Part shown: positions 1-14,787 of the stretch, in pieces
How positions within the stretch are numbered: position 1 is the first letter of the stretch
Layout: every line of letters begins with the position of its first letter
Assembly: GCA_021229015.1 (NCBI GenBank)
Contig: CM037783.1
Coordinates: 56,626,169 to 56,690,168, forward strand
Direction of reading: 5' to 3'
Length of the DNA stretch: 64,000 nucleotides
From: Solen grandis
Taxonomy: Eukaryota; Mollusca; Bivalvia; Adapedonta; Solenidae
Notes under the pieces: generated by a model
Database searches by the model: none
Seen by the model: the letters and a program-made list of their open reading frames with translations, nothing else
What the model was told of the DNA's origin: nothing
Translations under genes and position numbers: made by a program

Positions 1-1298
1 AAAAAATATAGAATTGCACCCTACCATCCTCGTTACATAAGGCTAAATCGAAATAAATAGTTATATTACCTACATAAACCCAATTAATAGAAATGAAATA
101 TTAAAAGATATATTTTTAGAGAAACTAACTGCGGCAGAATATTTAAATATTTCTTATAGCAAAATAAGACTGGTGGGATGGACGCATGGTCAATAATTGA
201 AGTAATTCATAATTTCATTTTCTAATAAAAATACTTAACGTTTTATTTGTTAACAAATATTATTATTAAGTATGGAAACTTTATATGTCAACTTTAATCA
301 TTTTTATTTAAATAGTTTCTTAACATTGTATTCCTTTTTATTGTAAGAAGTTAAGCATTTCTTAGCGGCTAAGTATTGTTGGTGGAATTTAGACATAAGC
401 AAGTACGTACTTTGTTGAATTGAATTAAGGGGGGGGGGGGGGAGAGAATAGCATATCGTTGCAATTTATTTCGCAAATTACAAACTCTAAATGTAACATA
501 TTGTCCTATAGCATGACAGTTAACGAAACGGACTATTTTTCCCACCCAGTAATACATCTCATATGATATGATTCAGCATATATAGATGCATACGTTTACC
601 ACACATGTGAAAACCAGACCCACAGAATGTTGTAGGAATGATATCAATATACAGGTCTGTGTATCATACATTATCAAGTCGGGGACATTAAGGATATTGT
701 AATACAAAACTTACCAATAAAAACCGGAGTGAAATTTCATCATCGTACCTCATGGTGTGAATATCACTGACCTCGCTTTTTTAAAAAAAAAATCATTGTC
801 AATGTATACATACTTTAGCAAAATAAAACAATATAGTATTTAGGTTCACTTCAAAAAAAGGAAAAACAGCTGTTTATTTTTTTTCGCTGATATTCTGCCA
901 GGGACTCAATATACATGTTAAATAGAATCCCTGATTCTGCTCATGTTTTAGACAACTAAGAACAAGCTAAAATGTATATTTATGAATCGAACAGAGATAT
1001 TTTTCGTTGAACTACGAGAGAAGAAACACACATAAGGACGAGACAATAGGCTTTTATTGTTTATTCCATTTATCTCTTTACATGTCATCTTTTCGTCTGA
1101 AGAGCTTTGCTCAAATACCTTTGCCCAAATAAAAAAAAGTCACAATAATCATAATATGTTCCTAATATAAAAAGAAAGAATAAGAAAAAAAATGAAGAAA
1201 AAAAGAGAACTTTAACGAATCTTCTTTAGTTTTGAACTGCATATACATACGAGGTCCACTACAGTCATGTGATCATTTCGCATACAGCCAACTATAGT
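1..1298. other. AT-rich sequence without a gene
   Basis: Only a poly-G tract (429-442) and a short TTAGCGGCTAAGTATTG hairpin motif near 365 were noted. Confidence 0.6.
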
Positions 1299-1302
1299 TT
1301 AA

Positions 1303-1536
1303 CCCTTTCCCTCATATAGACTCATTTTGACGCACTCATTAGGTACCACATAAAGCCTGATCTGCAGAAAACCACAGTTAAACCTTACCAAATTTAATTA
1401 TAAAGTCCTCATTTCCAGACCACTGAGGAGCAGCGAACAGCATAAAACCTGATCAGCCTGCGAGTTACTCGCAGGCTGATCTGGTTTTATGTTGTTCGCA
1501 TAGGTCTTTTCATGGTTTCCTCTATGAGGGAAAGGG
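1303..1536 (+). mobile_element. piggyBac-like MITE, 234 bp, copy 1
   Basis: The element is flanked on both sides by TTAA (1299-1302, 1537-1540). The ends are inverted: CCCTTTCCCTCATA at left and TATGAGGGAAAGGG at right. The middle holds a long palindrome around CTGCGAGTTACTCGCAG. TTAA targets and CCC..GGG ends are typical of piggyBac-type elements. There is no coding capacity. Confidence 0.9.
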
Positions 1537-1702
1537 TTAACACTTGGACATGCCTATATTGCCTATATTGATTATATCAACCGAAATAAAGATACTGCAT
1601 ATTGAATGACTTTGAATGAAATTTTGGTGAAATTTACTGTATGTTCAGAGAATACGTGAAAAATTGTATGCCATGAGCAAAGCATTGATAATAATAACAT
1701 AC

Positions 1703-1741
1703 GCACACACACACACGCACGCACACACACACACACACACG
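1703..1741 (+). repeat. (CA)n/(GCAC)n microsatellite
   Basis: Alternating CA and GCAC repeats. Confidence 0.95.
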
Positions 1742-1837
1742 TGTCACAAAAATAAATAAATAAAAACATTTTAACCTTACAACTATACTATAGAATATGC
1801 TTTAATTATGTAAGGTTAATGATGCCAATGTAAAAAA

Positions 1838-1920
1838 ACAACAACAAAAAACAAAACAAAACAAAAAACAAAACAAAACGAAACAAAAAACAACAACAAC
1901 AAACAACACACACACACACA
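1838..1920 (+). repeat. Low-complexity CAAAA/CAA tract
   Basis: An A-rich CAAAA and CAACAA tract that ends in a short CA run. Confidence 0.9.
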
Positions 1921-2039
1921 TTTGATTCAAAATACCATAACTGATTGTTAAGTTATAATAAAATACATTGCCATGAGCAAAAAAAAATGAGCTTATAATA
2001 TATGAAACGCTTTAATAATTTACCGTATCGTTTAAACAA

Positions 2040-2650
2040 ATGAGGGGTGCCAAATAGAAGCAGTATTACTGACACAGCATCTAATGATACAGCTGTGATA
2101 GCGTGTTGGTTGCTGTTAGTAATTCAAGGTAGCGGGACAGGGTGTGTGATGTTTACTCCTTGTCGCATAACGCTTGGCGAATTTTCGAATTGGTGCCCTT
2201 CCAAGGCCCGGATTGAATTCAAATTTGAGCCGAAAACCGTGAGAGAATTGCTCGTCACAATTAGATTGATATCGTTTAGATGCTTAATTCGCCTTTATAG
2301 CGGCGTGTGTGCACAAAGGGTGCAGAAAATGAATACTTACAGAAACAATTGTCACAAAATGGCAATGGGAATAAGAGACTTCGCTTGCGTCTCAACATAC
2401 AAACACAACTATTGCATTTCTGGTTGCTGCTAGATTTATATTTTGTGGATTCCGTGCCGCAGTGTAATCTTGCAATTTGATTGTTTCAAACACTGACTTA
2501 CCATTGTGCCGATACTGATCAAATTTTGCTCTCTTGAGGTATTATTTGACCATGTGGTAGGTCTACTAATGCATGACGGGTAATCCAAGATGGCGCCTCG
2601 AATGCTTATGAAGATGTCGCATTGTCTTAATACATTGGACAACGCGTTAG
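2040..2650. promoter_or_regulatory. Less AT-rich island, possible conserved non-coding element
   Basis: Both strands have long stop-free stretches but no recognisable protein. It includes a YY1-like CAAGATGGCGCC at 2586-2597 and GATTGATATC. A regulatory role is inference only. Confidence 0.25.
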
Positions 2651-4035
2651 AATATGAACCAAGAAAAGATTATATAACAGAATTAGAGAAACTTGATTCT
2701 TAACTATGTAAATATTTCATATTTGAATAACCCCGCTTTTCAAATGCTGCTTCAGTAACGAGGGATAATTTTATCGTACGGTTAATCTATACATCTGTTT
2801 ACGTCCGTTTTGTCTTTCAAGCGAGTAGACAAAATGTGCTTTAATTAATTGGTCAAATATCAAAGCAATTATGACTGCGTATCAATGGCGAATTGTTAGA
2901 GCAAAGAATGGTCATTTGATGGCAAACCTGTCTGGGTTGACTCATTTACACGTGTACCTATGTACGCATTCTGCAAGAGCGAGGAAGGACCATTTTGAGC
3001 GGGCTCCCATGCTATTCCCACGAAATGTACACCGCTGGTAACAGACATGTTACAATACGGCAACACTAGACCTTGTCTGACACAATATTAAACATTTTTC
3101 AGTTATCATATTTCTTGACAATAAAGAGGTTGACATAATGACACAAAACATGTATGCACAAGAATATCAAATGATGTTTAATGATGTTTCTAGTATCAAG
3201 TAATGATAATCATCTACATTATGCCCATCACGTATAATAGGGATACATATTTATTATGATATACCATATTTGATTTTTATTATAATCGTTATTATTCAAT
3301 ATCACGAAATACAATTAAATCAGGAAAAAAAGCTTTATGTATTCGAAACTGTAACTTACGAACATTTTCTTTCTGTTTAGTTTAAATAAAATTGCGATGA
3401 TTCGAAGTCTGATGGGGAAAAATGAAATGTTCGAAAATCAAGATTCGGATAATCGATGTTCGATTTTGAGAGTTTCCACGTCTGTTTCTCTATTGTAAAT
3501 AAAGTAGTCCACTTCTGGGCTTGGAATAGGCATTGAGAGCTCGGATAATTGTTACTCGAATATTCGCAACTTTACTGTTTATAGTATCGAATTATAATAT
3601 CATACCAACTTAGGCCCAAGTGCCACTAATTTATTTGGCGGTAAATAATGCTTAAATCAATAAAATCATAACCTATTTTATCTGTCCTTTGGCAGAAAAT
3701 CAGTTATGTACTAGTTCAAGAGATACGAATTGTGCGGTGTTTCTTGAACCCAATTTCTGTTTTGGGGGTCTCCGTGGCAGAGTGATTATCGTAGCAAACT
3801 ACGCAAATATACGAGTATGTTAGTGAATATGTTAAATATGAGAATGTTTGTGTTTATCTATTTCATTTTCCCCTATTTGCATAGGTATGGTCCTTATTTA
3901 TATGTTGTCAAAATTGTCAAACTTTTACAACAGCGATATATATTTGTTATCAGGATATTACTGTGAAGTTTTGTATGTTGTTTATATGTAATATGACACA
4001 CCACAGCCTGGTCATATACTATTTTATAAAACCTC

Positions 4036-4152
4036 ACATGTGTATGTAATGAGTGTAAAACATTGGGGGAAAAAACCCACCTCGTATCACATGTGTATGT
4101 ACTGAGTGTAAAAAAAATCAAATCACATGTGTATGATCTTAGTGTAAAAACT
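4036..4152 (+). repeat. Three degenerate copies of a ~20-bp motif
   Basis: CACATGTGTATG followed by GAGTGTAAAA (last copy TAGTGTAAAA) occurs three times, spaced about 54 and 43 bp. They give a cysteine-containing minus-strand frame that I do not regard as coding. Confidence 0.6.
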
Positions 4153-4331
4153 TGCATCCCTTTTCCCTTCGTGGCTATCGATAGTAAATTATAAAGCAAT
4201 AGATTTTGCAGATTTCTGAATGGTCCATAGTTTCTGGGAAGAACCTCAGTGTATGCAACTTTGATCTCACAAAGTAAATACATAAGATTATCAAATACGT
4301 CTCCTCCCCGTGCATATTAGATTTAAAACTA

Positions 4332-4510
4332 CAGTTGAATCTGTATTAGCGGCCACCGTATTGAGCAGTCAACCTGCATATAGCGGTCAATTTCAATATT
4401 ACCACGTTGTAGCATTTTGTTACATATTTAACCTTCATTTAATGGCTAACTCTGTTAAGCGGTCGCTTTCTCTTGTTCTCTTGAATGACCGCTTAAGGCA
4501 GGTTTGACTG
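4332..4510 (+). mobile_element. TA-flanked MITE (Tc1/mariner/pogo type), 179 bp
   Basis: The inverted ends are CAGTTGAATCTGTATTAGCG at left and CGCTTAAGGCAGGTTTGACTG at right. The element sits between TA dinucleotides (4330-4331, 4511-4512). A TA target with CAGT..ACTG ends is typical of the Tc1/mariner/pogo group. There is no coding capacity. Confidence 0.75.
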
Positions 4511-4512
4511 TA

Positions 4513-7500
4513 GTCTATTAAATTTATATGCAACGTATCTGTATTTTGAAAAACCATTCAACTCTCTATGTTTATAAATACATAATTTAATAAATAAATA
4601 AACAGATTATCAATTAATTATTGTTTACGTAAATTGCGTACGTAAATAGAATGATATACAATCATTCATATGAACCTTAGAAACTTTTAAGACAATCTGA
4701 AGCAAAACCTTTATCTTTGTTTTTCCTATGTGCATGAACTTGTTTTTTTTTCCAAGTTTATTTTCACCTGAGAAATATCACCCCTTTTTTCACCGTGACT
4801 CATTTTGGAAAAAAATAATATTTCTTATTTCAGGCAGTTTCACAGATTAACATGTTCGGTCTTCTAACGTCGGGAGTAAATTTCGGTAAATGACTAATTT
4901 GGGTGACTAATTTCTTGTCAGTAATTGCTATATAAAATTGACATATTAGCATATCTCAAAATCAATTAAACGTTTCGATCAGTATCTGTGAAAGATTCCC
5001 ATCTAAAACAAAGGGCTAATTAAACAATGTATCGACACCGTATTGTAAACCCGTCCGCACACCTGTTGTTCCGGGCATGCGCAGTTCGATGACTCACACA
5101 AGCCGTATTTTAGGGAGTTAAATACCGAAAAAACGGTGTATGAATGCAAGCGGAATGATAGAAAAAAGTCTTCATAGGGTTTGCTTACGTCCAGATGACA
5201 CAGGGGATGTGAATTTCTGAATAGCGAGATTACGTACATGTCACCTGCGCTGGGGGACATTCTTGGAGTTCATGACAGGAAAGATTTGCTTGAATGTAGA
5301 CAAAAGTTGAGTTATTCCCTTCCCATGCACATGTTAGTCGTGTTTGTTTATTATTATTGGCGGTGATTCAATACATTTGTCAACATAATGCATGATTGTT
5401 ATGATCCACGCATTTTTTTAACATTTAAGCATTTTCATTCATGCATAAACCAGCCTTAACTAGTTATGAACTGACATCTGACATCTTTCAGTACAGACAG
5501 TGATTTTAACGAACGCAAACTTCCGATATTTTATATTTCTACATGAATAATTAAATGCACTTTTATCATATAATAAAATATGGACAAACATTAACTGACA
5601 TTTTCGAGTCAGCGTGCGGACGAGCCTTGATGCATATGATTTGTATGATAAATACCATGCGATGGGGTATATTTGTAACATCTATGTATTGGTTAATATT
5701 TCATAAACATTTTAGAGTAAAACATGTAAGTAAATTAATCAGTCAGTTAGAAGGTATGGTTACATTTTTAATACTAAGCCTTTAATATATGATACATTTC
5801 GGCACCTAGCTCATTAAGCCCATATAGAACTTAAATGGAATGTTTCAATGTATGGATAAAATATATTTACAAAAAATACTTCAGGCTGCATGGGTATGCT
5901 TTTAAAATTACAGATATATAGCATTTTTTATATTTCACGTTTATGATTGCTGCATGCTTTTATTATCTTAAATTGAAAGTTAAACCACCTTTTAAATCAG
6001 ACATTAATTAACGTTAAAAAATTCCTCACTAGGGGCTTCTGTATAAAGCCATTCCTGTCTCTACAATTAACGCGTTATTGTGGAAATTTGCAACATACAA
6101 CAGACAATAACGTTGAACATCTTTAGATAAAATCACTTAGCAACTATCCCAGTGTCAGTTAGTTTACACATCACGGATGTCACGTAGAATTATGACGAGA
6201 TTTAACGAGATTTGATAGTATTTTCTGAAGTGTTATATGGGTGTTTTCAGATAAAACACTTAATATCACATCATTGTTTATCTGACTCGATGTATTTAGT
6301 AGATGACACACGCCAGTGGCAAGCTGTGGCCACACAAAACAGAACCGAAATACGATGCTGCCAAGTGCCCGGGACCGCCAATAAAGCCTGCCAGGCAGTT
6401 TCGTTCCCATCCTATATAAATTATGTCATATGGGAACGATGCTCTCAAGGCTCAAGTGTTTTCTTCCTGTATTGGGATTTAAACTTAACGTTTAATACCT
6501 ACCATAAGAATTTATTTTTCATTCTAAATTATTTTTTAATATTTTGATAAGATTTTTTTTACATAATTGAAAGAGTCTACAAAAGTAAAATAATTTTATT
6601 GGGAAAATCGTTAAAGTTTTAACGCAAAATTAAAAGATTGTTATCGAAGCATACATTCATGCCATATATTTATAGATTCTCCTTTCTTAAACCAAAAAAA
6701 AGCAAAGTCTGAAAATAACTTTAAACCTTGAGGTTCTAGAACACCCATGGTAACTGACATAGGGGATATAGATTTACCATACATGTCAATAGAAGAATGT
6801 ACTTAAAGAAAATTGTCTCCTATTCTATCAATATTTAAAGTTGTGGTATTATATTATTTGCAGAAATTGAGACTTGAATTTCAAGAAAAATCTCAATTTG
6901 AGACACTCCGTGAAAGACAGGCCTGTAATTCTTAGATTGATTCCGGTTCGGAGCAGATTAAAAAATAACCATCAAAACTGATAACAAGCAACGCCATTAT
7001 TATTTCGAAAGGTATAAAAATAATTTCAAAACTATTTATAAAGGCAGTTACATTAAAACTTTTTTCACAAAGACATCCGGGTCTTTTCCTTTACCGTATC
7101 CTGATTCCTTATACCAGATAACAAAAGGAAAGCCACAATACTTTTTATTGTCCTATTATCGTTTACTAAAAGTGTCATATAAAATAAATGTATTAACAAT
7201 TTGCGGCGATGGGTAGATTTACAGCTTTCTATGTTTACATCACAATTCGTACACTCATATAAACCTCGTTTTTGAGTCCAGAAACATTAGTTCTGCGATC
7301 ATTTTTCAGTTTGTTTATTGTAAAAATAAAGCAAATGATAGAATAAACAAGCGAGTCGTCACATCGCCAGAGCCTGGCCCCTAAACACACGGCTTACTTG
7401 ATGATCTGGTCCATAAAGTAATAACCGCTAACAGTACATGGCGTAGTGACATAAAATTAATTGTTGCTCATGATAGTTTAATACAGCCTGCATTTTTGAT

Positions 7501-10500
7501 TGCCGTTGTCTTGGATACAGACGGTGGTTCTGGCCGCCCAGGCCGATCTCTGCAGGAGGGAAGCCGCTTGAAGGGTGGCAGTGCATGGTGCTTGCTCCCC
7601 GAATGCAGGCTTCACTAGGTAGTAGGCTTGCATGACGATCGTTCCAGATGCACAGCTAATATGATGAAACCACCAAAAGAGAAAACAGTAAATGTTTTAA
7701 TTAGTGATATAAAATTTATTATCATAATAATTATTTTCAGTATTATTACTATTGTAAAACACAGTTGCATCAGTTAGATAGGCCAAATAAACCAACAAAC
7801 AATCAAAAAAGAAAACAACAAACAAATAAAATACATAAATTATCCGATAAATTATCATATGTATATTCAATATTAAATACTACTGATCATCTTAATCTAT
7901 TTATTATATGTATATCCTTAAATATTATGTTTATCTCACATTTAAAAGAAAGCTAATTGTTTGAGAATATTTTCTCTCAGTTTAAAAGCATTGAATACAA
8001 CTTTACGTGTTTTTACGGAAGGAGAACACATAAACAAAGAATTGTGTTATGATGAAGCACGCAAATGAGGAAATGGATCGAAACAGCGGTGTCAGGAAAT
8101 ATTTTCTGTATGTATAGCAACTTTGCTTTTTTGCAGATATTAAAATGATCTTTAAGCTAATATTAACATACTTAACATAAATGGATAATATTTTCCCTTG
8201 TTGTATTCTTACGGAATTTAGTTAAGGTCAAACCGTTTTAACAAGTCTTACATCATGCGAATTTTGAGAAAAGACAAGAAACAGATGCGAAAAAAGAATT
8301 AAAACAGAATCAAAAATACGCAAGAGTGCAATATCATTAAACCAATTAACAATAGGAAACACAAGAAACAATATAACTTTGTTTTGCCAGCTTTCTTGAT
8401 TAAAATGTAATTTAGATAACATGCAAAACGAGATTTGACAAGTTAGAAATTTGCCTTTCCGATCTATGACCCCGATCCCGGTTTCTTTTTCTGCTACAAT
8501 ATCAGAGGTCAGAGTTTGAAACAATTAAAGCAACGTTCGGTAGAACAGATGTATTGTTTATAGGACCGCTCGTTTATGGAGTCAGAAAGTTAGACTGGTT
8601 ACCTAGGTTTGTATTTATTTTCTCATTTAGCTATCTACGTGCGATCTTGATCAACAAAGTCTCGCGGAGACGTGAAAACCCGTTAGCCCACCACCGCGAG
8701 ATTCCATCAAAGACATGGCAACATAACTTGAATAACAAACAATAATTTAATCTACCAACACTGTATACGATCCAAAACACATAATCATTTCCTACACAAA
8801 TCATGCTGTACCAGTTACGCCGTGGTATGGGAGGACATTAGCGAACGGTTTCCAAGTACTTTGATCTAACACATTCGTCGCCAAGCAACGCTTTGGTACC
8901 CGTCACAGATGAATGAGATTTCTGCAATCGGTAGACCATGTCATTAAAAGACCATGTAGGTCTCTGAAAGCACTTGGAAGGGGACACAGAAGAGAATTAC
9001 ACACTTAATTGACTAATTCGCAAGCTTACGCGGTTCCTTGGGCGCTCTACAAGATCTTGACAATTATTGCGCCAATCAAATCTTGACTTAAGCTTCGTCC
9101 ATATATCTGTATTATTTTTGCAAATCTGACATCTTGTAAAGAAATGGTTACCGACATTTGGAATGTAAAGAAATTAGGCATGACAACAAAAGCACTGGTA
9201 ACATGTTCCTGTTATATTGTCGTGTGTTGGTTTTGTAATGGCATGCCTTTATGGAACTCTACCGTGACTTCAGGCAAGACATTTTAGATGTTTCCTCAGC
9301 GAAATATGCGCATAGTTCTCAAGCTGAGAGTCCTTGGTTTGAAACACTGTACCGACGCATAAACATCAGTTTTTTTATTATTCAAATGAGGTACACGTAT
9401 TTCAAGTGTACTACAGCAGATTCGAAAGTACTTGATTATTGCTGGACAAGAGGGTCATAATATATTGTTTGACCTAATATATCGCCGTCGTAGTTGTTGT
9501 TGTTTGAGAGTTACGGTCGCTGTATTTTAGTTACATAGCGAGGTCCAGCTGATTACACCTAGTGAGTATTTCCGAGTGGACAGATGCACCCGGGTTGAAC
9601 CCCTGACCTACCGAAAGAACAAAAACACTTAAACCTCAAACAACGAGCACTGCAAAATGGTTAATCAACAATTTTAAGACTAGAAGTTTATAAATTCAAA
9701 TCAAACGCAATAAACCTTTAACATAATTATACTGTCAGTAGACCCAACTGTAAAAAATGAATAAGGCATACTGATAATCTATTTTTTTTTATCAAGGAAC
9801 AGTTTCATATTCTCAAAGAATATTTATTAAAATTTTCCCGCATTTGACCTTGAGATAATATTTTATTGCTTCTTTATCTAAAACTCTACAGCATCACAAG
9901 CGATTATCCTTTGTGTGACGATAACGGATTCATTGAATACTTGCAATGTTAAAAAAAGAGAAACCATAACTTTCTTTTACATCCTTTGAGAAACGACATT
10001 TTTCAACCTCATTACATGCCTTTTTTAACAGAGTTCAACAGTCAAACCAGTGACCGTGGCGGGGGTCCCACTATTGAAGCCATGCCTATTATTTAGGTTA
10101 AGTGCAGGGACAGCTACCTTCTTCTTTGTACAAAACAGAAGCTGTAGAAAAAGAATGAATAAAATAACAGGGATGAAAAATAGCAGCTGTATTTTTTAAA
10201 ACTAATTGTGCATTTTTATGCGTTATATTCGGTTAAAGACTCCGGGATATCAAAAACCATCTGCATGTGATTTTTTTCTTCGTTCATTTAATTATTTTCC
10301 CCATATGTTTATAGCTAAACCACACTGATGCTGATCCTAATATATATTTTTGTTGTAAATTCATTTACGCAATTTTTAAAAGTGTCGCTTTTCCCCTAAA
10401 GATTCAATGTTAAGTGGATTTGATTTAAGCAATACATATACAATATTTTATTTTCCATATTGCTTTCATACATTTAACAAGGTACAGGCCCGTAAAAATA

Positions 10501-13299
10501 TTTCCCCAATAACATTTGACATGAATATATAACGAAAAGTTAAGGTATACATTAATAACAACCATTTAAAAAACAACAACAACAATAGAAAAGATTTATA
10601 CTAATGCAAACTGTACATGCATAGAAATCAATATCCGGTAACGTATAATTATATACTTTACAGTGATACTTATTGTTTGTTTAGTGTTATCCACAATTTA
10701 TTGTTGCTTTTAGATATGTTTTCAATAGCAAAGTGGCATGCATATTTTAAAAATAAAAGAAAGGAAAAACTTAAATTGCTTTATATGTAAACGAATATAC
10801 AATGTGACATGCTTTTCTTTCTTTCTTTTGCGGTTATCGGTGAAGGACATACGTATGTTTACTGATCTTGTGTCTTAGTTCAACACAACATCTCTGACAG
10901 TTTTGGCATTATTTCCTCTCAATCTATAAATTAGCATATAATACCAGCAGGAAGCTTAGTGCCAGAGCCTTACACGAGATGATCTAAAGACACAGCCACT
11001 GACGGAACTTAAGGCCAGATCAACTTTAATAACACAATGTACAGAGAGATATAGTCAGATTCGAAGCTTTCAGAGGATAGTGACGCCAGATTTCCATGTT
11101 TGATCACCGGCCAATCTAATCTATGCTCAGAATTAAAGGAATGCATCTCAGTTTAGCTGAAGTACCTCCAATGACAGCAGGTTTGACAATATGCTGGTCA
11201 AGGATTCACGGCTTTCTCTGAAATATCTAAAATTTATGTTTACAATGTTTATCGGTCTGATTTTTTTTTTCATCTCTTGGTTTAAACTTATTAATTTTTC
11301 GCATTGATGGTGATACAAGTTTTTACAATCTGTACTGACCCTTCTCTTGACGGTTCTTTGGTTTGATTAGAACCTGCGTTTGGAGAGGACATGGAAAGTA
11401 TTCGTAGCTTATAAAACATCAGGTGGCATGCGAACTATGCAAACAATTTCAACATATAGTAATCATGATATTTACACAAAAATAAACACCAGAACAGTTT
11501 TAGTGGTGAATTTCTTTCTCATTTAATAAACTTAACATAATTACCAGTTACAAAAACTTATTTACGTCTTAAAGAAAACTTATAAAAACAAAATTCTGAG
11601 GGCAATATTATACTTTTGTCAATAAGTACATTTAAACATACATGCAGTTTAAGTTAAAAAAAAATACAATAACAAATTTAATTCTTCAAATAAATTCCTG
11701 ATAAAACTGATTTTATAACGCGAAGTAGATTTGCAAAGATTTTCATTGACAACATAAAAAATGGCATAAATTAAGAGGTTCAAGTCCTGATTTCCTGTAT
11801 TTTTCTTGTAAATGAATCGGCGCAATATCTCAGTCTTTATATGCAAATTCACCAGTTATCTTGTTTAACTTTTCATGTCGTGAACAAACCAGCAATCGTA
11901 TCTTGTTATCACGGGTACCGAACACAGAGGAATCTATCATTTTCATCGAAACCACAATCCTTACAAGGCGCAACGGAAATGTCATAAGGTCACGTGGTAG
12001 AATGGTCGACAGGTGCACAAAAAACACATAACCACAGATCGGAAAGATAACAAAATGTTACTATAACCAGTCGAAAGCACATGCGAATGGTCTGTAGAGA
12101 AGTCAATTACATTGTGCCGTCATCAAATTGGATTTTAATTGACTTGTGATTTCATTTAAAGTGAATTAAGTTTTCAATAATCCCAGGAGTTGTGGCACGG
12201 CTCACGATGTAAATTAACTCGTCAAGTGAACTGTAAAAATACAAATTACTAGAAGAATAATGTCACTTAAGTTTGTCCTGTTAACATTTGCTAACTTCCT
12301 TTCGTTTACTAATATTTTTTTTAATCTAATTGTTACATAGAACATCGATCATGTCATTATTTGCATATTTTTCATTTGCATAGGTTATGTTTTAATAATC
12401 AATACATATCTAAAGGGATTTAATCACGATATGGTCTCCTAGTACAATAGAATGCATAGTATAAAGTCAGTTTTACCATTAAACATAGACCCTACTCATG
12501 AATCAACTGATAAGGTACTGATGTAAAAGGAGCATTTTTATAATAACAAATCGTAGTATGGTGATTACACTTTCAGTAAATCGACCGTTAATGACACGCT
12601 AATTGTGTTGCCATTTTTTATCTTCATCTTTCATAGCTGACACTATGAACTGTTTATTTCCCACTGTCACAAATGCTAAATATAAAACAAAACATGCCGG
12701 AAGCAGGTGTCGCTCGCTTTCACGCATGTCCGGAAGTGTACGTGATACTTCAAGATAACATCTGAGTTTCATATACAGCTTAACATAATAGCACTTGTTT
12801 GAATGGTAATTAGCAATATTATTTAATTAGTTTGAATGGATGTTGCCATATCTTCAGATTTGTAACCATGCATGATGATGAAAGACTAATTGACAACAAA
12901 CAATCGACCATACCTTTTGTTCTGCCGAAACAACTAATAAACATCGCAAAACGACTGGTCACACTTCATGGTCCTGACTACATCCTGTCATATGGGCACG
13001 AATAAGGTTTAATACGTAAAGACAAAAAATGAGAATATATTAAAAATTAACTAATTCCAGAATGAGATGCAAGTAAATGGATAAAAAAAAAACAGACACG
13101 GGAACATGATATTACTCGTACAAATAATACCTACAGTTACAATGAGTAGGCTAAGTAACATTAGTTCCCAATAACATAAACTATATAACACTGTCAAGTT
13201 ATGCAATTAAACCGCAGGTTCCCCCGAAACCCACAAAAAAACGATAACATAACGGCGATTACTACAATGAGACGTTAAAATCAGCGACATGTAGTTTAT
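4513..13299. other. Gene-free AT-rich stretch
   Basis: I see no gene, splice-site pair with a recognisable product, or intact mobile element. Isolated B-box-like motifs (near 9590 and 10045) may be SINE relics. Confidence 0.5.
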
Positions 13300-13507
13300 G
13301 AAGAAGTTGTGGGCTCGATCCGGGGCCGCAAAATATCAAATTCGTTAAAATGATTATGGTTTAGCTCCCTTGCGTGGCTTTCTAGGACTGTCCGGTCAAG
13401 TGATTTATCACTTTTCTATTGTGTAATACCGTAGTGAGAGAGACATCCCATGTCTCTCAATGTCTGAAATACTATCGGTTGGACATTAAAGCCAAATAGA
13501 TAAACAA
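13300..13507 (+). mobile_element. Truncated SINE
   Basis: The B-box region (GTGGGCTCGATCC) and the tail (CTGAAATACTATCGGTTGGA, then CATTAAAGCC) are present. The A-box end is missing or decayed. Confidence 0.6.
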
Positions 13508-14549
13508 CCTTCAATAAAAATACAGAAAGAACTCTATACTAAGAATTGCACCTTGGCTCAGACTAAAAACAAAAGTTCAGATTGCTTTATTTTCTTAACA
13601 GAAAACACTATACAGCTCCTTAGAGAGATATTTGATCAAGAAATATACCACTGTTGCAAGTTAAATATAGCATACCAAGGCTGTCGATGCACGTGGTTGG
13701 TGAGACATCAATCGTACGCGTCAGCACATATGCACACAGAACTCGTCATATATTCTTATAATGATAAGCCACTTCGTAATTTGTCTGACGTTGTTGAAAT
13801 ATATAAAGAAAATTTGCTGAGCGCACAGCCCCTGGAGAGCTAAGGTATAGTGAGAACAATGTACTGATCATATTTTGATATTTGCCATCCCACCGCGAAC
13901 TTGTCAGTCGGGACTCCTTCAATGAGACAATAGAATGTGTTTATGCTTCCAACGTCTTCAATTTCGAATAGTTTATGGTAATATTGGCGAGAATTTAATT
14001 TCAAATGAAATATATCGTTTTCACCCGTCTGATGCAGCGATACGGTTCTTTTAACACGTATGAAATGTGTCCGTCATTAAATTTGGCCAATTTAATAGGA
14101 TACTATATAGGGTATAGACGGCAGTAGATTCAGTTTACGGTCCTCTGGAGGTTCCAACAGACTCTGCGAATGAGCCATTACGTAAATGATACTGCTGCAC
14201 ATTGCCAGTGTTAAGTTAAGATATTCTCCCTACATATGTTCCATAAACACACTGTGTGAACTATCACTTAATGCACAAAGACACTCTTGTCTTTCAGACG
14301 GACAGAGTCTTTCATCTATTATATTTTATTTAATGGGAATAAATTTATTCCTCTCTAATTTTAATATAAGGAATTCATCTCTGTAAATAAAAACGGTACC
14401 CTCATTTGACTTTGATGTTATGAGTGTTGAAATGTTTAGTTGATACTTTAAATGAACTGCCGTTCTCAGTCATATGACATGTGTTTCAATAAAGTATTTG
14501 TTGATAACAACAGAATCCTCTGGTTGAAAGGCGTTATATATAACTTTAA

Positions 14550-14783
14550 CCCTTTCCCTCATAGAGGAAACCATGAAAAGACCTATGCGAACAACATAAA
14601 GCCAGATCAGCCTGCGAGTAACTCGCAGGCTGATCAGGTTTTATGCTGTTCGATGCTCCTCAGTGGTCTGGAAATGAGGACTTTATAATTAAATTTGGTA
14701 AGGTTTAACTGTAGTTTTCTGCAGATCAGGCTTTATGTGATACCTACTGAGTGCGTCAAAATGAGTCTATATGAGGGAAAGGG
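14550..14783 (-). mobile_element. piggyBac-like MITE, 234 bp, copy 2
   Basis: This is the same element in reverse orientation, flanked by TTAA on both sides (14546-14549, 14784-14787). It is exactly 234 bp. Confidence 0.9.
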
Positions 14784-14787
14784 TTAA

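Noticed and set aside
2047..2433. 128-codon open frame on +
   Set aside because: No ATG at its start (opens on GTG), no domain pattern and no splice support. It is better explained as a less AT-rich non-coding island.
13553..13843. 96-codon open frame on +
   Set aside because: Opens on TTG rather than ATG, follows a SINE, and shows no family resemblance.
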